Shown here: positions 36,881 through 45,597 of the stretch, one piece after another
Layout of the letters: each line of letters starts with the position of its first letter
Numbering within the stretch: position 1 is the first letter of the stretch
Assembly (NCBI RefSeq): GCF_019431375.1
Contig: NZ_CP080267.1
Span: forward strand, 744,001 to 808,000
Length of the DNA stretch: 64,000 bases
From: Alcanivorax sp.
GTDB lineage: Bacteria > Pseudomonadota > Gammaproteobacteria > Pseudomonadales > Alcanivoracaceae
Direction: 5' to 3'
Notes under the pieces: model-generated
Seen by the model: only the letters and a program-made list of their open reading frames with translations
Database searches by the model: none
Told to the model about the DNA's origin: nothing
Made by a program: the position numbers and the translations under genes

Positions 36881-37770
36881 AAAGCCTGAACCAATCTGAT
36901 TACAATGTATCTGCGAAGAAAACGTTGTCATCAGGGAGGTTCAGGCTTTGTCACATTCTAACACCGCCTTTCACGATCTGCTCAAGCCGGTTTCGAGACA
37001 TGAATTCGATGCCTTGGCGCGAGCAGTCAGGGACGCTGTGCCAGTCGCCAGTTTCTCGTAGCGGGCCGACAGAGCCAGTGTCCTGCAGGCCCAGCAAGGC
37101 AAGTTGTACCATCTGGGCGGCAAGCCGATTGCTCGTTCGACTCTGGCCAGAGTGAACGAGAAGCAGCCTTACCAGCTTTACGAGGCGCTGTTTGGGAAGC
37201 TGCTAAAACGGTGCCAAAGTTTGCCGGGCCAGCGCCGTTTCCGCTTCAAAAATCCGCTGTATTCCCTAGATGCCAGCCTGATTGACTTGTCCATCAACCT
37301 GTTCCCCTGGGCACGGAACAATGCCACCAAAGCCTCGGTGAAATTGCACGTGGGCCTCAATCACGAACGCATGATTCCGGAGTTTGTGTGGATCTCCGAC
37401 GGCAAGCAAAGTGAGTTGATTGCGGGTCAGCCGAAGGGCAATCATTGCCTTCGACAAGTGGACATGGTTGGAAGTCATTGATGACCCGGCTCCGCCCGAA
37501 CAGCATCCACTGGAACGACAGTCAAGGGGCAGGAATCAGCTCAACAGTGCACATGCTGCCAATCTGCGGGTCGGCTTCCGCTGCCCGGTAACGGGCCGTC
37601 ACTATGTCTTCCTGACCAACAACTTCAAGCTAAGCGCACGCACGATTGCTGACATCTATAAGGATCGCTGGCAAGTCGAGTTATTCTTCAAGGCGATCAA
37701 GCAGAACCTCAAGATCAAGGCCTTCGTGGGCACATCCCGCAACGGGATTCTGACCCAGTTATGGATTGCC
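36881..37770 (+). pseudogene. Degraded IS4-family transposase
   Basis: Starting at TTG 36948 the translation (SHSNTAFHDLLKPVSRHEFD) is the DUF4372 N-terminus of IS4-type transposases. A deletion and a TAG near 37060 break it. It resumes with STLARVNEKQPYQLYEALFG and LYSLDASLIDLS (first catalytic Asp), breaks again near 37440-37480, and ends with YKDRWQVELFFKAIKQNLKIK. This is the IS4 Y-R-E-K signature with the catalytic Glu. The 3' third is lost at about 37770. A 12-base inverted repeat (36881-36892 and 36938-36949) marks the left end. It cannot be active. Confidence 0.85.
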
Positions 37771-37835
37771 CAGTACGGAATCCGGGTTCAGGGACACGGA
37801 AGAGATGCCCTGCTCCATCAACCACTTGGCCAGGT
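37771..37835. repeat. Partial direct repeat of the ppsA 3' end
   Basis: These 65 bases repeat at 37894-37958 inside ppsA with one mismatch, 123 bases apart. The copy lies outside the ppsA frame, directly joined to the truncated IS4 gene. It may mark an imprecise rearrangement or an assembly joint. Confidence 0.8.
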
Positions 37836-37854
37836 GCAGGATCAAGCGGGCAAA

Positions 37855-40227
37855 TCAGTTGCCATGCTTCTCCGCCAGGTAGAACCAGGTGTCCAGTACG
37901 GAATCCGGGTTCAGGGACACGGAAGAGATGCCCTGCTCCAGCAACCACTTGGCCAGGTCAGGATGATCTGACGGGCCCTGGCCACAGATGCCGATATACT
38001 TGCCCTGGGCGTTACAGGCATCGATGGCCATCTTCAGCAACTTCTTGACTGCCGGGTCACGCTCATCAAACAGATGGCTGACGATACCGGAATCCCGGTC
38101 CAGACCCAGGGTGAGCTGAGTCAGATCGTTGGAGCCAATGGAGAAGCCATCAAAGTGCTGCAGGAACTCGTCAGCCAGCAGCGCGTTGGTAGGCAGTTCG
38201 CACATCATGATCACGCGCAGACCGTTTTCGCCACGCTTCAGGCCGTTCTTGGCCAGCAGATCAACCGCCTGCTCCGCTTCGCCCACTGTCCGCACGAAGG
38301 GCACCATGATTTCCACATTGGTAAAGCCCATGACGTCGCGCACCTTCTTGAGGGCACGGCATTCCAGCTCAAAGCAGTCACGGAAATTTTCGCTGATATA
38401 ACGGCTGGCGCCACGGAAGCCCAGCATGGGGTTCTCTTCTTCCGGCTCATAGAGCTTGCCGCCGATCAGGTTCGCGTACTCATTGGACTTGAAGTCAGAC
38501 AAGCGAACGATGACCTTTTCCGGATGGAAAGCGGCGGCCAGAGTGGAAATCCCCTCAACCAGCTTCTCCACGTAGAAATCCACCGGATCACCGTAACCGG
38601 AAGTGCGTTTGTCCACGTTCTGCTTCACGTCCTTGGGCAGACTATCGTAGTTCAGCAGCGCTTTCGGGTGCACACCGATCATGCGGTTGATGATGAACTC
38701 AAGACGGGCCAAGCCTACGCCCTGGTTTGGCAGACCGGCGAAATCAAACGCCCGATCCGGGTTACCCACGTTCATCATGATCTTGAACGGCAGCTTGGGC
38801 ATGGATTCGATGGAGTTTCGCTGAATATCGAATTCCAGCTGGCCCTCATAGATCTTGCCGGTATCACCTTCGGCACAGGATGCCGTCACTTCCTGGCCAT
38901 CATTGAGCACCTCAGTGGCATCGCCACAGCCTACAATGGCAGGCACGCCCAGCTCGCGGGCAATGATCGCCGCGTGGCAGGTACGGCCACCGCGGTTGGT
39001 GATAATAGCCGCTGCACGCTTCATGACCGGCTCCCAGTCCGGATCAGTCATGTCGGTAACAAGCACATCGCCGGGCTGGACCTTGTCCATTTCCTTGATG
39101 TTGGTGACGATCCGCACCTTGCCGGCACCGATACGCTGGCCAATGGAGCGGCCTTCTACCAGCACCTTGCCGGTCTGCTTGAGCAGGTAACGCTCCATCA
39201 CATTCACATCGGAGCGGCTCTTCACGGTCTCCGGGCGAGCCTGCACGATGTAGAGCTTGTTATCGTCGCCGTCCAGTGCCCACTCAATATCCATGGGCAT
39301 GCCGTAGTGTTTTTCGATCTCGATGGCCTGCCGGGACAGGTTTTCAATCTGCTCGTCATTCAGGCAGTAGACCATGCGCTCGGCATTATCCACTTCCACA
39401 ATCTGCACAGACTTGCCGGCGGTAGCTTCGGCACCATAGATCATCTTCTGCATCTTGCTGCCCAGGTTGCGGCGCAGGATCGCAGGTTTCTTGTTCAGCA
39501 GGGTTTTCTTGTGGACGTAAAACTCATCCGGGTTCACCGCACCCTGCACCACCATTTCACCCAGACCGTAGGAGGCGGTAATAAAGACCACATCGCGGAA
39601 GCCGGATTCGGTGTCCATGGAGAACATGACGCCAGCGGCACCTGTCTCGGAGCGAACCATGCGCTGCACGCCAGCAGACAGGGCAACCAGCTTGTGGTCG
39701 AAGCCCTGGTGGACGCGGTAGCTGATGGCACGGTCGTTAAACAGGGAGGCGAACACTTCCTTGACAGCAATCATTACGCTGTCGATACCACGAATGTTCA
39801 GGAAGGTTTCCTGCTGGCCGGCGAAGGAGGCATCCGGCAGATCTTCTGCGGTCGCAGAAGAACGTACCGCCACCGGCAAATCGGCATTCCCCTCGCCAAT
39901 CTCTGCGTAAGCCTCGCGGATAGCGCTGTCCAAGGCAGGTTGGAAAGGTGCATCCACAACCCACTGGCGGATCTGCTCGCCAGTCTTGGCCAGAGCAACC
40001 ACATCATCAACATCCAGGGCGCTTAAGGCCTCGTTGATTTTCTGGGTCAGATTGTTGTGCTCGAGGAACTCGCGAAAGGCTTCAGCGGTGGTGGCAAAGC
40101 CGCCCGGAACGGAGACACCCGCTGCCGACAGATTGCTGATCATTTCACCGAGGGATGCATTTTTGCCGCCTACGCGCTCAACGTCATTCTTCCCCAGGTC
40201 CTGAAACCAGACTACATATTCCGCCAA
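37855..40227 (-). CDS. ppsA: Phosphoenolpyruvate synthase
   Basis: A 790-residue enzyme. It has the N-terminal ATP-grasp (VGGKNASLGEMISNL), the phospho-His loop GGRTCHAAIIARELGVPA (about residues 415-432), and the C-terminal PEP-binding barrel (GSNDLTQLTLGLDRDSG, GICGQGPSDHPDLAKWL). It converts pyruvate and ATP to PEP, AMP and phosphate, the gluconeogenic entry needed for growth on alkanes and fatty acids. The divergent gene ppsR encodes its regulator. The 3' end is followed by a short repeat of its own sequence and IS4 debris. Confidence 0.97.
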   Translation of the reverse strand: MAEYVVWFQDLGKNDVERVGGKNASLGEMISNLSAAGVSVPGGFATTAEAFREFLEHNNLTQKINEALSALDVDDVVALAKTGEQIRQWVVDAPFQPALDSAIREAYAEIGEGNADLPVAVRSSATAEDLPDASFAGQQETFLNIRGIDSVMIAVKEVFASLFNDRAISYRVHQGFDHKLVALSAGVQRMVRSETGAAGVMFSMDTESGFRDVVFITASYGLGEMVVQGAVNPDEFYVHKKTLLNKKPAILRRNLGSKMQKMIYGAEATAGKSVQIVEVDNAERMVYCLNDEQIENLSRQAIEIEKHYGMPMDIEWALDGDDNKLYIVQARPETVKSRSDVNVMERYLLKQTGKVLVEGRSIGQRIGAGKVRIVTNIKEMDKVQPGDVLVTDMTDPDWEPVMKRAAAIITNRGGRTCHAAIIARELGVPAIVGCGDATEVLNDGQEVTASCAEGDTGKIYEGQLEFDIQRNSIESMPKLPFKIMMNVGNPDRAFDFAGLPNQGVGLARLEFIINRMIGVHPKALLNYDSLPKDVKQNVDKRTSGYGDPVDFYVEKLVEGISTLAAAFHPEKVIVRLSDFKSNEYANLIGGKLYEPEEENPMLGFRGASRYISENFRDCFELECRALKKVRDVMGFTNVEIMVPFVRTVGEAEQAVDLLAKNGLKRGENGLRVIMMCELPTNALLADEFLQHFDGFSIGSNDLTQLTLGLDRDSGIVSHLFDERDPAVKKLLKMAIDACNAQGKYIGICGQGPSDHPDLAKWLLEQGISSVSLNPDSVLDTWFYLAEKHGN

Positions 40228-40682
40228 GGTCGTCTCCTTTTACGTATTACCGTTGATTACTGGCCTGAGCCGGCTCTAATCGAGCCGACATTCTACTCAA
40301 AACCCGCACAGTTTGCCCGCCCCTCGTCGTAATTTGGGTACGAGTTTGGTCAATCCCTGCATCTGAAGCTTGTCATACCCCGCCTCGGGGCACTATCCCC
40401 TTGAAAATGAAAGGGTAATTAACCTGCGAGCTTGCCCATCCGGCGCAGTTTAGAAGGATGTGAAGGCAGGGACAACGCCCAAGGCAGGATTTGCCCGACA
40501 AGCTGAAAGATAGCACTGGCCCCCGCCTGTCACTGCCTCTAGACTGTCATCATTGAAAACAATGACTTACGAAATCCCCTAGGAGCGGCGCTTGAGCCGC
40601 GAATGTACTTGGGAATAAACATCTCAAAGTTGCACGGCTGCAGTAATTGGCGCTCCCAAGACACAGAAAACGGCTGAAACCA
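40228..40682. promoter_or_regulatory. Divergent control region of ppsA and ppsR
   Basis: 455 bases between the two start codons. The ppsA ATG is preceded by AAAGGAGACG on its strand; ppsR has only a weak site. The middle (about 40370-40560) is non-coding with no recognisable repeat family. No specific operator was identified. Confidence 0.45.
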
Positions 40683-41501
40683 ATGAAAAGAACGGCGTTT
40701 TACCTCTCCGACGGCACTGGCATCACCGCTGAAACCCTCGGCCACAGCATGCTCAGTCAGTTCGGCGATATTGAATTTGTGCAGGTCACCCTGCCCTTCG
40801 TTCAGTCCGATGAGCAGACCCGCGAAGCGGTAGCCCGTATCAACAGGGCCTCACAAGAAGATGGCCAGAAACCCGTGGTCTTCTCCACCCTGGTAAACAA
40901 CGACCACCGCGCCCTGCTACACGGCTGCGATGCCCTGGTGCTGGACCTGTTCGGCGCCTTCCTGAACCCCCTGGAAGACGAACTGGGGGTACGCTCCAGC
41001 CACAAGATCAACCAGAGCCACGCTATCCGTGATGCGGAATCCTACCGCATTCGTATCAATGCCGTGCATTTTGCCCTGGACAACGATGACGGCGCCCGCA
41101 CCCGCCACTACGACCAGGCGGATGTTATCCTGATCGGCGTCTCACGCTCCGGTAAAACACCGACCTGTCTCTACCTGGCACTACAGTTCGGCCTGTTCAC
41201 CGCCAATTATCCACTCACCGAAGACGACTTCGACGACCTGCGGCTGCCCAAGCCACTGCTTGAACACAAACAAAAACTCTTCGGTCTCACCATCAACGCG
41301 GACCGTCTCAGCGCTATCCGCAGCGAACGAAAAGCCGGCAGCAAATACGCCTCCCTGCGTCAGTGTGATATGGAGTTAAGAGCCCTGGAAGCGATGTACA
41401 ACAAACACAACATTCCGTACCTGGATGCCACGGAGTTATCGATTGAGGAAATCAGTACGCGAGTCTTGGCGATGAAGGGGCTGGAGCGGCGGCTGCAGTA
41501 A
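40683..41501 (+). CDS. ppsR: PEP synthase regulatory protein (bifunctional kinase/phosphorylase)
   Basis: A 272-residue DUF299 protein. It begins MKRTAFYLSDGTGITAETLG, characteristic of the family, and carries the P-loop GVSRSGKTPTCLYLA near residue 150. It inactivates PpsA by ADP-dependent phosphorylation of a Thr next to the catalytic His, and reactivates it by phosphate-dependent removal. ATG 40683 matches the usual N-terminus. It is divergent from ppsA as in E. coli and Pseudomonas. Confidence 0.96.
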   Translation: MKRTAFYLSDGTGITAETLGHSMLSQFGDIEFVQVTLPFVQSDEQTREAVARINRASQEDGQKPVVFSTLVNNDHRALLHGCDALVLDLFGAFLNPLEDELGVRSSHKINQSHAIRDAESYRIRINAVHFALDNDDGARTRHYDQADVILIGVSRSGKTPTCLYLALQFGLFTANYPLTEDDFDDLRLPKPLLEHKQKLFGLTINADRLSAIRSERKAGSKYASLRQCDMELRALEAMYNKHNIPYLDATELSIEEISTRVLAMKGLERRLQ

Positions 41502-41551
41502 CTGGTACCCGCCGTAGGAGCTTGCCTGCAAGCGATTCACACTCATAACAC

Positions 41552-41700
41552 CGTCATTCCGGGGTTATTCGCTGCACTCACCCCTTCGGGGCCAGCCTTC
41601 GGCTGTTCTGCGCTGCGCTGATGCCCCGGAACCTCCCTCCCCCGGCAGAGCCATTCATTCGAAAAGGGCACGGCGAGCTGAAGGAGGTTCTGGGTGTCCC
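41552..41700. repeat. Dispersed CGTCATTCC palindromic repeat, copy A
   Basis: About 150 bases that share blocks with 56442-56600 and 57847-58003, partly in inverse order: ggttattcgctgc, caccccttcggggcca, ggcagagccattc and gctgaaggaggt. Its ends read cgtcattccgggg and gtgtcccc. It fills most of the gap between ppsR and the hipA-like gene, together with a GTAGGAGC half-repeat at 41514-41535. Confidence 0.65.
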
Positions 41701-41794
41701 CGATTCAGCACTGCCCCTCCCAGAGCCTCACTCTTTACCTTTAACGCAAAAAAAAGGCATTTAAAAGCCGCTTGTTTTTCCCTATAGTGCACAA

Positions 41795-43081
41795 ATGAAC
41801 AATAAATGTACGATCCAGATATTCACAGATAACACGTGGCATGATGCTGCTAGCGTGACGCTCACTAACGATGAGCAGCAAGGCTGGAAAGCCTCCACCC
41901 GAGCCGGCTACACCCTCGGCCATGTCCTGAACTTTCAAGGCAAGCGTGATGCCCACGCCTGCACCTATCAATGGCCAGTGAGCATGGAGTTGCTCCAGCA
42001 TGAAAGTTGGCCCCCCTTTCTACTGGACTTGCTTCCCCAAGGGTTTGGACGCCAGGAACTGCTAAGGCAACTGGAGTTGCCAGAAACTGCGACTTACTCA
42101 GCCGACTGGGCGTTGCTGTTGGCTGGCGCCGGCAACCCTATTGGCAACCTTCGCATCAAGGAAGCCGCCGAGCGCAACCAGCAGGCGAACACACCGCTTA
42201 CCGGCTTTCATTACAGCGACATTGCCAACAGGCATGAAGATTTTGTGGAATACCTAGCCAGCCATGGGCTCTTTGTAGCGGGCTCATCTGGCGTACAAGG
42301 CGAGTGGCCCAAAATCCTGCTGACAGAAGCCGACGACGGCTTGTTATACCTGGATCACACCCTTCCCGATCATAAAGCACGCAAACACTGGCTGGTGAAA
42401 TTCCAGCGCAGCCACCAAGCCGACCTCAAACTGATTCTGGAATGTGAAGCGAAATACATGACCCTGGCCAGGCACCTGGGGTTGCGTGTTCATGGTGAGC
42501 TGGAAAACCACAACGGCGCCCTTTTCATCCCCCGCTTTGACCGCCAATGCGATAAAGGCAACGTCACACGTATCGCCCAGGAAAGTCTCGCCTCTCTGTG
42601 CCAGAAAGCAGGATTTGGGCTACGCATGACACACAATGAAGCCTGCACGGCAATTGCCGGAGCCTGTAACGATCCCGAGCAGGAAATCATCGAATACCTG
42701 AAACGCGATATAGCCAACATCATTCTTGGCAACAAGGATAATCACAGCCGCAATACCGCCATCAGCCGTACAAACAGCGGCCATATCGCCCTTACCTCCC
42801 TGTTCGATTTCGCGCCGATGTACCTACACCCGGAAGGCATCGCTCGCTCCATACGGTGGGCGCAAGATGATAACGGCCAGCCAGACTGGAACAGCGCGAT
42901 CAAGCAGGCAGCGACTGCCAGCGGGCTGCCGCCGGAAAGCCTGGCAGCAGGCTTGAAACCGCTACTCCCACTATTACGCACTCTGGGGGAAAAGATGCGC
43001 GAACTGGATATCCCCACCCCAATGATCGAGCGGGCTGAAAGGCTGGCAGAAATGGCCGTTAAGTTGCTGGAGGCAATCTAG
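41795..43081 (+). CDS. HipA-family Ser/Thr kinase toxin
   Basis: A 428-residue HipA-like kinase. The N-terminal subdomain is followed by AGSSGVQGEWPKILL, the Ser-containing loop that is autophosphorylated in HipA. The catalytic loop is IILGNKDNHSRNTAI with the catalytic Asp, and the metal-binding Asp is in FDFAPMYLHP. HipA phosphorylates a target such as glutamyl-tRNA synthetase and arrests growth. Unusually the putative antitoxin gene lies downstream, two bases after the stop. The upstream DNA is AT-rich and contains a long A run. Function as a toxin is inferred from family. Confidence 0.87.
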   Translation: MNNKCTIQIFTDNTWHDAASVTLTNDEQQGWKASTRAGYTLGHVLNFQGKRDAHACTYQWPVSMELLQHESWPPFLLDLLPQGFGRQELLRQLELPETATYSADWALLLAGAGNPIGNLRIKEAAERNQQANTPLTGFHYSDIANRHEDFVEYLASHGLFVAGSSGVQGEWPKILLTEADDGLLYLDHTLPDHKARKHWLVKFQRSHQADLKLILECEAKYMTLARHLGLRVHGELENHNGALFIPRFDRQCDKGNVTRIAQESLASLCQKAGFGLRMTHNEACTAIAGACNDPEQEIIEYLKRDIANIILGNKDNHSRNTAISRTNSGHIALTSLFDFAPMYLHPEGIARSIRWAQDDNGQPDWNSAIKQAATASGLPPESLAAGLKPLLPLLRTLGEKMRELDIPTPMIERAERLAEMAVKLLEAI

Positions 43082-43083
43082 CC

Positions 43084-43359
43084 ATGGACAAGCGCTACAC
43101 CCAACTCACACCCCATGAGCAACTGGCACGCCGGCAAGCCGTTTACCAGTCCATCGCAGAGCAACCCGGGCAGCCACTCGCCCAGATCGTGGCTCTGTTA
43201 AGAAAGGAGCTACGGCTTACCCTTGATGAGATGAGTCGACTTACCGGTGTTTCAGTGCGAGTGATTCACAGCATCGAAAACGGCCAGGGTAACCCGACGC
43301 TGGGCACTGCGGAAAAACTGTTAAGGCCTTTCGGCTTACGCCTGGGAGTTGTCAAATAA
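43084..43359 (+). CDS. HipB-like XRE-family antitoxin
   Basis: A 91-residue DNA-binding protein. The HTH (LTLDEMSRLTGVSVRVIHSIENGQGNP) is at residues 47-73, matching XRE/HipB regulators, followed by a short tail typical of HipB (LRPFGLRLGVV). It is two bases after the hipA-like stop, so co-translated. It should bind both the kinase and the operon's operator. Gene order (toxin first) is opposite to classical hipBA. Confidence 0.85.
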   Translation: MDKRYTQLTPHEQLARRQAVYQSIAEQPGQPLAQIVALLRKELRLTLDEMSRLTGVSVRVIHSIENGQGNPTLGTAEKLLRPFGLRLGVVK

Positions 43360-43420
43360 GTCGGTCGCGGCCCACGTAATAAAACGAGGGAGCACGGGTC
43401 CCTCTTGGCAATGCCCAAAT

Positions 43421-43505
43421 TTTTTGTAGGAGCTTGCCTGCAAGCGAATGGGGCCGAACCACAACCCTCAAAAGACGGTTCGCCTGCAAGCAGCCTCCTA
43501 CAAGG
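43421..43505. repeat. GTAGGAGC palindromic repeat
   Basis: Inverted pair ttttttgtaggagcttgc / cctgcaagcagcctcctac around a 30-base centre, between the hip-like and hig loci. Same family as 36281-36346. Confidence 0.75.
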
Positions 43506-43555
43506 TCAAACGAGGGAGATTCTGAGGCCGATTCACCGATTCAAGCCTGCATGCG

Positions 43556-43855
43556 CTACGCCGTCACAGCCGGCTGGACCTTAGGCTCAGGCGTTTGCCT
43601 AGCCTGCCACAAGTCATACTGCAGCTGCTGGCGCAACCAGCTATCCGCACTGGGACCATTCGCCGGGCCTCCCAGCCACTTCTCCAGTCGCCGTGCCAGA
43701 TCCACAGACACCGAGGCATGGCCATGTAATACCCGGCTCAGCGTAATCCGTGACACGCCAAGCTGGCTGGCCGCCTGCGTCACGGTCAACCCCAGCTCAG
43801 GCAAAACATCCTCTCGCAGAGTTTCCCCTGGGTGCGGGGGATTGAACATCACCAT
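43556..43855 (-). CDS. higA: HigA-family antitoxin
   Basis: A 99-residue XRE-type protein. It begins MVMFNPPHPGETLREDVLPE, the HigA signature, with HTH LTVTQAASQLGVSRITLSRV near residues 27-46. GAGGAG sits six bases before the ATG at 43855. It lies 22 bases after the higB gene and should neutralise HigB and repress the operon. The C-terminal 25 residues (PEPKVQPAVTA) are unstructured. Confidence 0.92.
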   Translation of the reverse strand: MVMFNPPHPGETLREDVLPELGLTVTQAASQLGVSRITLSRVLHGHASVSVDLARRLEKWLGGPANGPSADSWLRQQLQYDLWQARQTPEPKVQPAVTA

Positions 43856-43877
43856 GGTGATCTCCTCAGCCTTCGCC

Positions 43878-44156
43878 TTAATGATAATCCTGATAATCCA
43901 CCAGCACGGCATCACCGTTCTCAAAGGTATAGGTAAGCCGCCAATTGCCACTCACCTTCACCGACCAATGATTCTGGAGCGTGCCTTTCAGCGGGTGTAA
44001 ATCCCAGCCTGGGACATTCATATCCTGCGGGCCTACAGCCACTTCCAGGCGAGCCAGTTGTCGGCGGAGCTTCGGTACATGCTTGGCCTGGATGCCTTTC
44101 ATAGTGCCCGTCTCATAAAACTGTCTCAGGCCCTTATGCCGAAAGCTCTTGATCAT
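43878..44156 (-). CDS. higB: HigB-family mRNA interferase toxin
   Basis: A 92-residue RelE-superfamily toxin beginning MIKSFRHKGLRQFYETG and ending NWRLTYTFENGDAVLVDYQDYH, both diagnostic for HigB. It cleaves mRNA on the ribosome. It is the first gene of a higBA operon. A perfect palindrome upstream (44181-44207) is a probable HigA operator. Confidence 0.93.
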   Translation of the reverse strand: MIKSFRHKGLRQFYETGTMKGIQAKHVPKLRRQLARLEVAVGPQDMNVPGWDLHPLKGTLQNHWSVKVSGNWRLTYTFENGDAVLVDYQDYH

Positions 44157-44180
44157 TGCCCCTCCCTGGCTGCCACAAAA

Positions 44181-44207
44181 ATAGTGTATCTCGTAGCGTT
44201 ACACTAT
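44181..44207 (-). promoter_or_regulatory. Putative HigA operator upstream of higB
   Basis: Perfect 8-base inverted arms atagtgta and tacactat with an eleven-base spacer, 25-51 bases before the higB ATG. Position and symmetry fit an autoregulatory site of the higBA operon. Confidence 0.6.
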
Positions 44208-44307
44208 ACAATCCCTAACAGACTTAACACCGAGGTCTTGGTCCGTCATGCCCGCGCCTGTCGCCTGTTGGTCAGGACATCCATAAACTTGGTCCCATCT
44301 CAAAACC

Positions 44308-45294
44308 TCACCCCAGCGCGCAAGCCGCTTTTTGCCCGGCAATCCAGCGCCGGCCAGTGGCTTCGGCAAAAGCTCTGACCTTCGCCAGCGGACCAATAGC
44401 CAGTGGGGCTCGCTGCTTCCTGGGTGCCATATTTTCCAGCCAGACCGTCTGATCCACTCCCAGACGATCAAGGATGCCCGCCGCAGAACCATCTATTGCG
44501 CCACGCTTGTCCGAACGTAGGGCTCTGCCTGTGGCATCCACCAATTCCAGATAATCCATCAGTCGCATGCGGCAAATCGTCGTGCTGTCATCGCTTTCGA
44601 TATGCTCCCCATCCACTAATGGCAGAAGCGTCGGGACTTTCTCGATAGAGGATTTATTCTGGACAGCGCGGCTGCGCTGCTGGAGGGAGGTGTAATCCGA
44701 CGTTTCCGGGGTGGCTGCCATGCCGGCCCGTACCGGGTTCAGGTCCACGTAGGCCATACAACTAAGCAGGGCCTTTTCATCCAGCAGCGCCTGACTCTTG
44801 TATCGCCCTTCCCAGAAGCGACCTTTGCAGCCGTCTTCCTCGTTTGCCCTGCGGGCCAGATGCTCATTCAGGCAGCGCATGAACCAGCCCAGGTCATACA
44901 GCCGGGAGCGCCATTCTTCCACAATCTCCAGCACCTTGAGGCTTTCCACCTCGCCGGTTTCATCACGCAACCAGCGTTGCACCAATAGCGGCCCGGAAAA
45001 CAGCCGCATCCAGTGCTCAGCAACTTCCCGCTGCGTCCAGCTTTCCGCCCGAGCCTGATCAACCCTCAGAACCACATGGTAATGGTTAGACATCACCGCA
45101 TACGCGCACAAATCAATGGCAAACACATTCACCAGCGTCGCCAGGCGCTCTACCACCCATTGCCGGCGATGTTCGTAGTCCTGACCGGAATAATGGTCAC
45201 GACCACACAGAAACGCCCTGCGCACGCAGCGGCAGATGCAGTGATAAAATGGTGTCTCAGATAGGGATACTTGCTGGTAACGGGCTCGGGTCAT
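44308..45294 (-). CDS. REP-associated tyrosine transposase (Y1/IS200-like HUH)
   Basis: A 328-residue protein. ATG 45294 is chosen for AAGGAGGC seven bases upstream. The HUH pair is in AVMSNHYHVVLRV; KGRFWEGRYKSQALLDEKA and YVDLNPVRAGMA are RayT family marks. Such enzymes cut at REP palindromes and may spread them; here several palindrome families are present in the window. The C-terminal 130 residues are an extension found in longer members. It sits between higBA and the rubredoxin gene. Confidence 0.88.
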   Translation of the reverse strand: MTRARYQQVSLSETPFYHCICRCVRRAFLCGRDHYSGQDYEHRRQWVVERLATLVNVFAIDLCAYAVMSNHYHVVLRVDQARAESWTQREVAEHWMRLFSGPLLVQRWLRDETGEVESLKVLEIVEEWRSRLYDLGWFMRCLNEHLARRANEEDGCKGRFWEGRYKSQALLDEKALLSCMAYVDLNPVRAGMAATPETSDYTSLQQRSRAVQNKSSIEKVPTLLPLVDGEHIESDDSTTICRMRLMDYLELVDATGRALRSDKRGAIDGSAAGILDRLGVDQTVWLENMAPRKQRAPLAIGPLAKVRAFAEATGRRWIAGQKAACALG

Positions 45295-45432
45295 GGTTGC
45301 CTCCTTGCTTATCCATGACCTCAACATACTGCCCTTTTGAACAGGCAGCCATCAGCAACGGCCGGTGAATGCCGTAGGATATCTGCCAATGTCTGGGTGT
45401 CCTATTATTCTGCATCAGGACGAGGCTGGCCC

Positions 45433-45597
45433 TCACGCTTCCATTTGCTCGAAATCCTCCTTGTAACGAACACTGCATTGCGGGCAGACGAAGTCATCCG
45501 GCAGGTTTTCAAATGGCATCGGCGGATAACCCTCACGCTTTTCGCCAACGGCTTCATCAAAGATGTAGCCGCAGCCGTTGCATTGATACTTAGCCAT
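45433..45597 (-). CDS. rubA: Rubredoxin
   Basis: A 54-residue iron-sulfur protein from ATG 45597. The first iron site is CNGCGYIFDE (Cys 6 and 9) and the second is VCPQCSV (Cys 39 and 42), where the usual Gly after the last Cys is Ser. It carries electrons from a rubredoxin reductase to AlkB. Its start lies inside the last codons of alkB (eight-base overlap), so it is translationally coupled. No reductase gene is present here. Confidence 0.95.
   Translation of the reverse strand: MAKYQCNGCGYIFDEAVGEKREGYPPMPFENLPDDFVCPQCSVRYKEDFEQMEA

Noticed and set aside
38074..40026. 650-codon open frame antisense to ppsA
   Set aside because: A shadow of a highly expressed GC-rich gene; ppsA on the minus strand is unambiguous by its phospho-His loop and full length.
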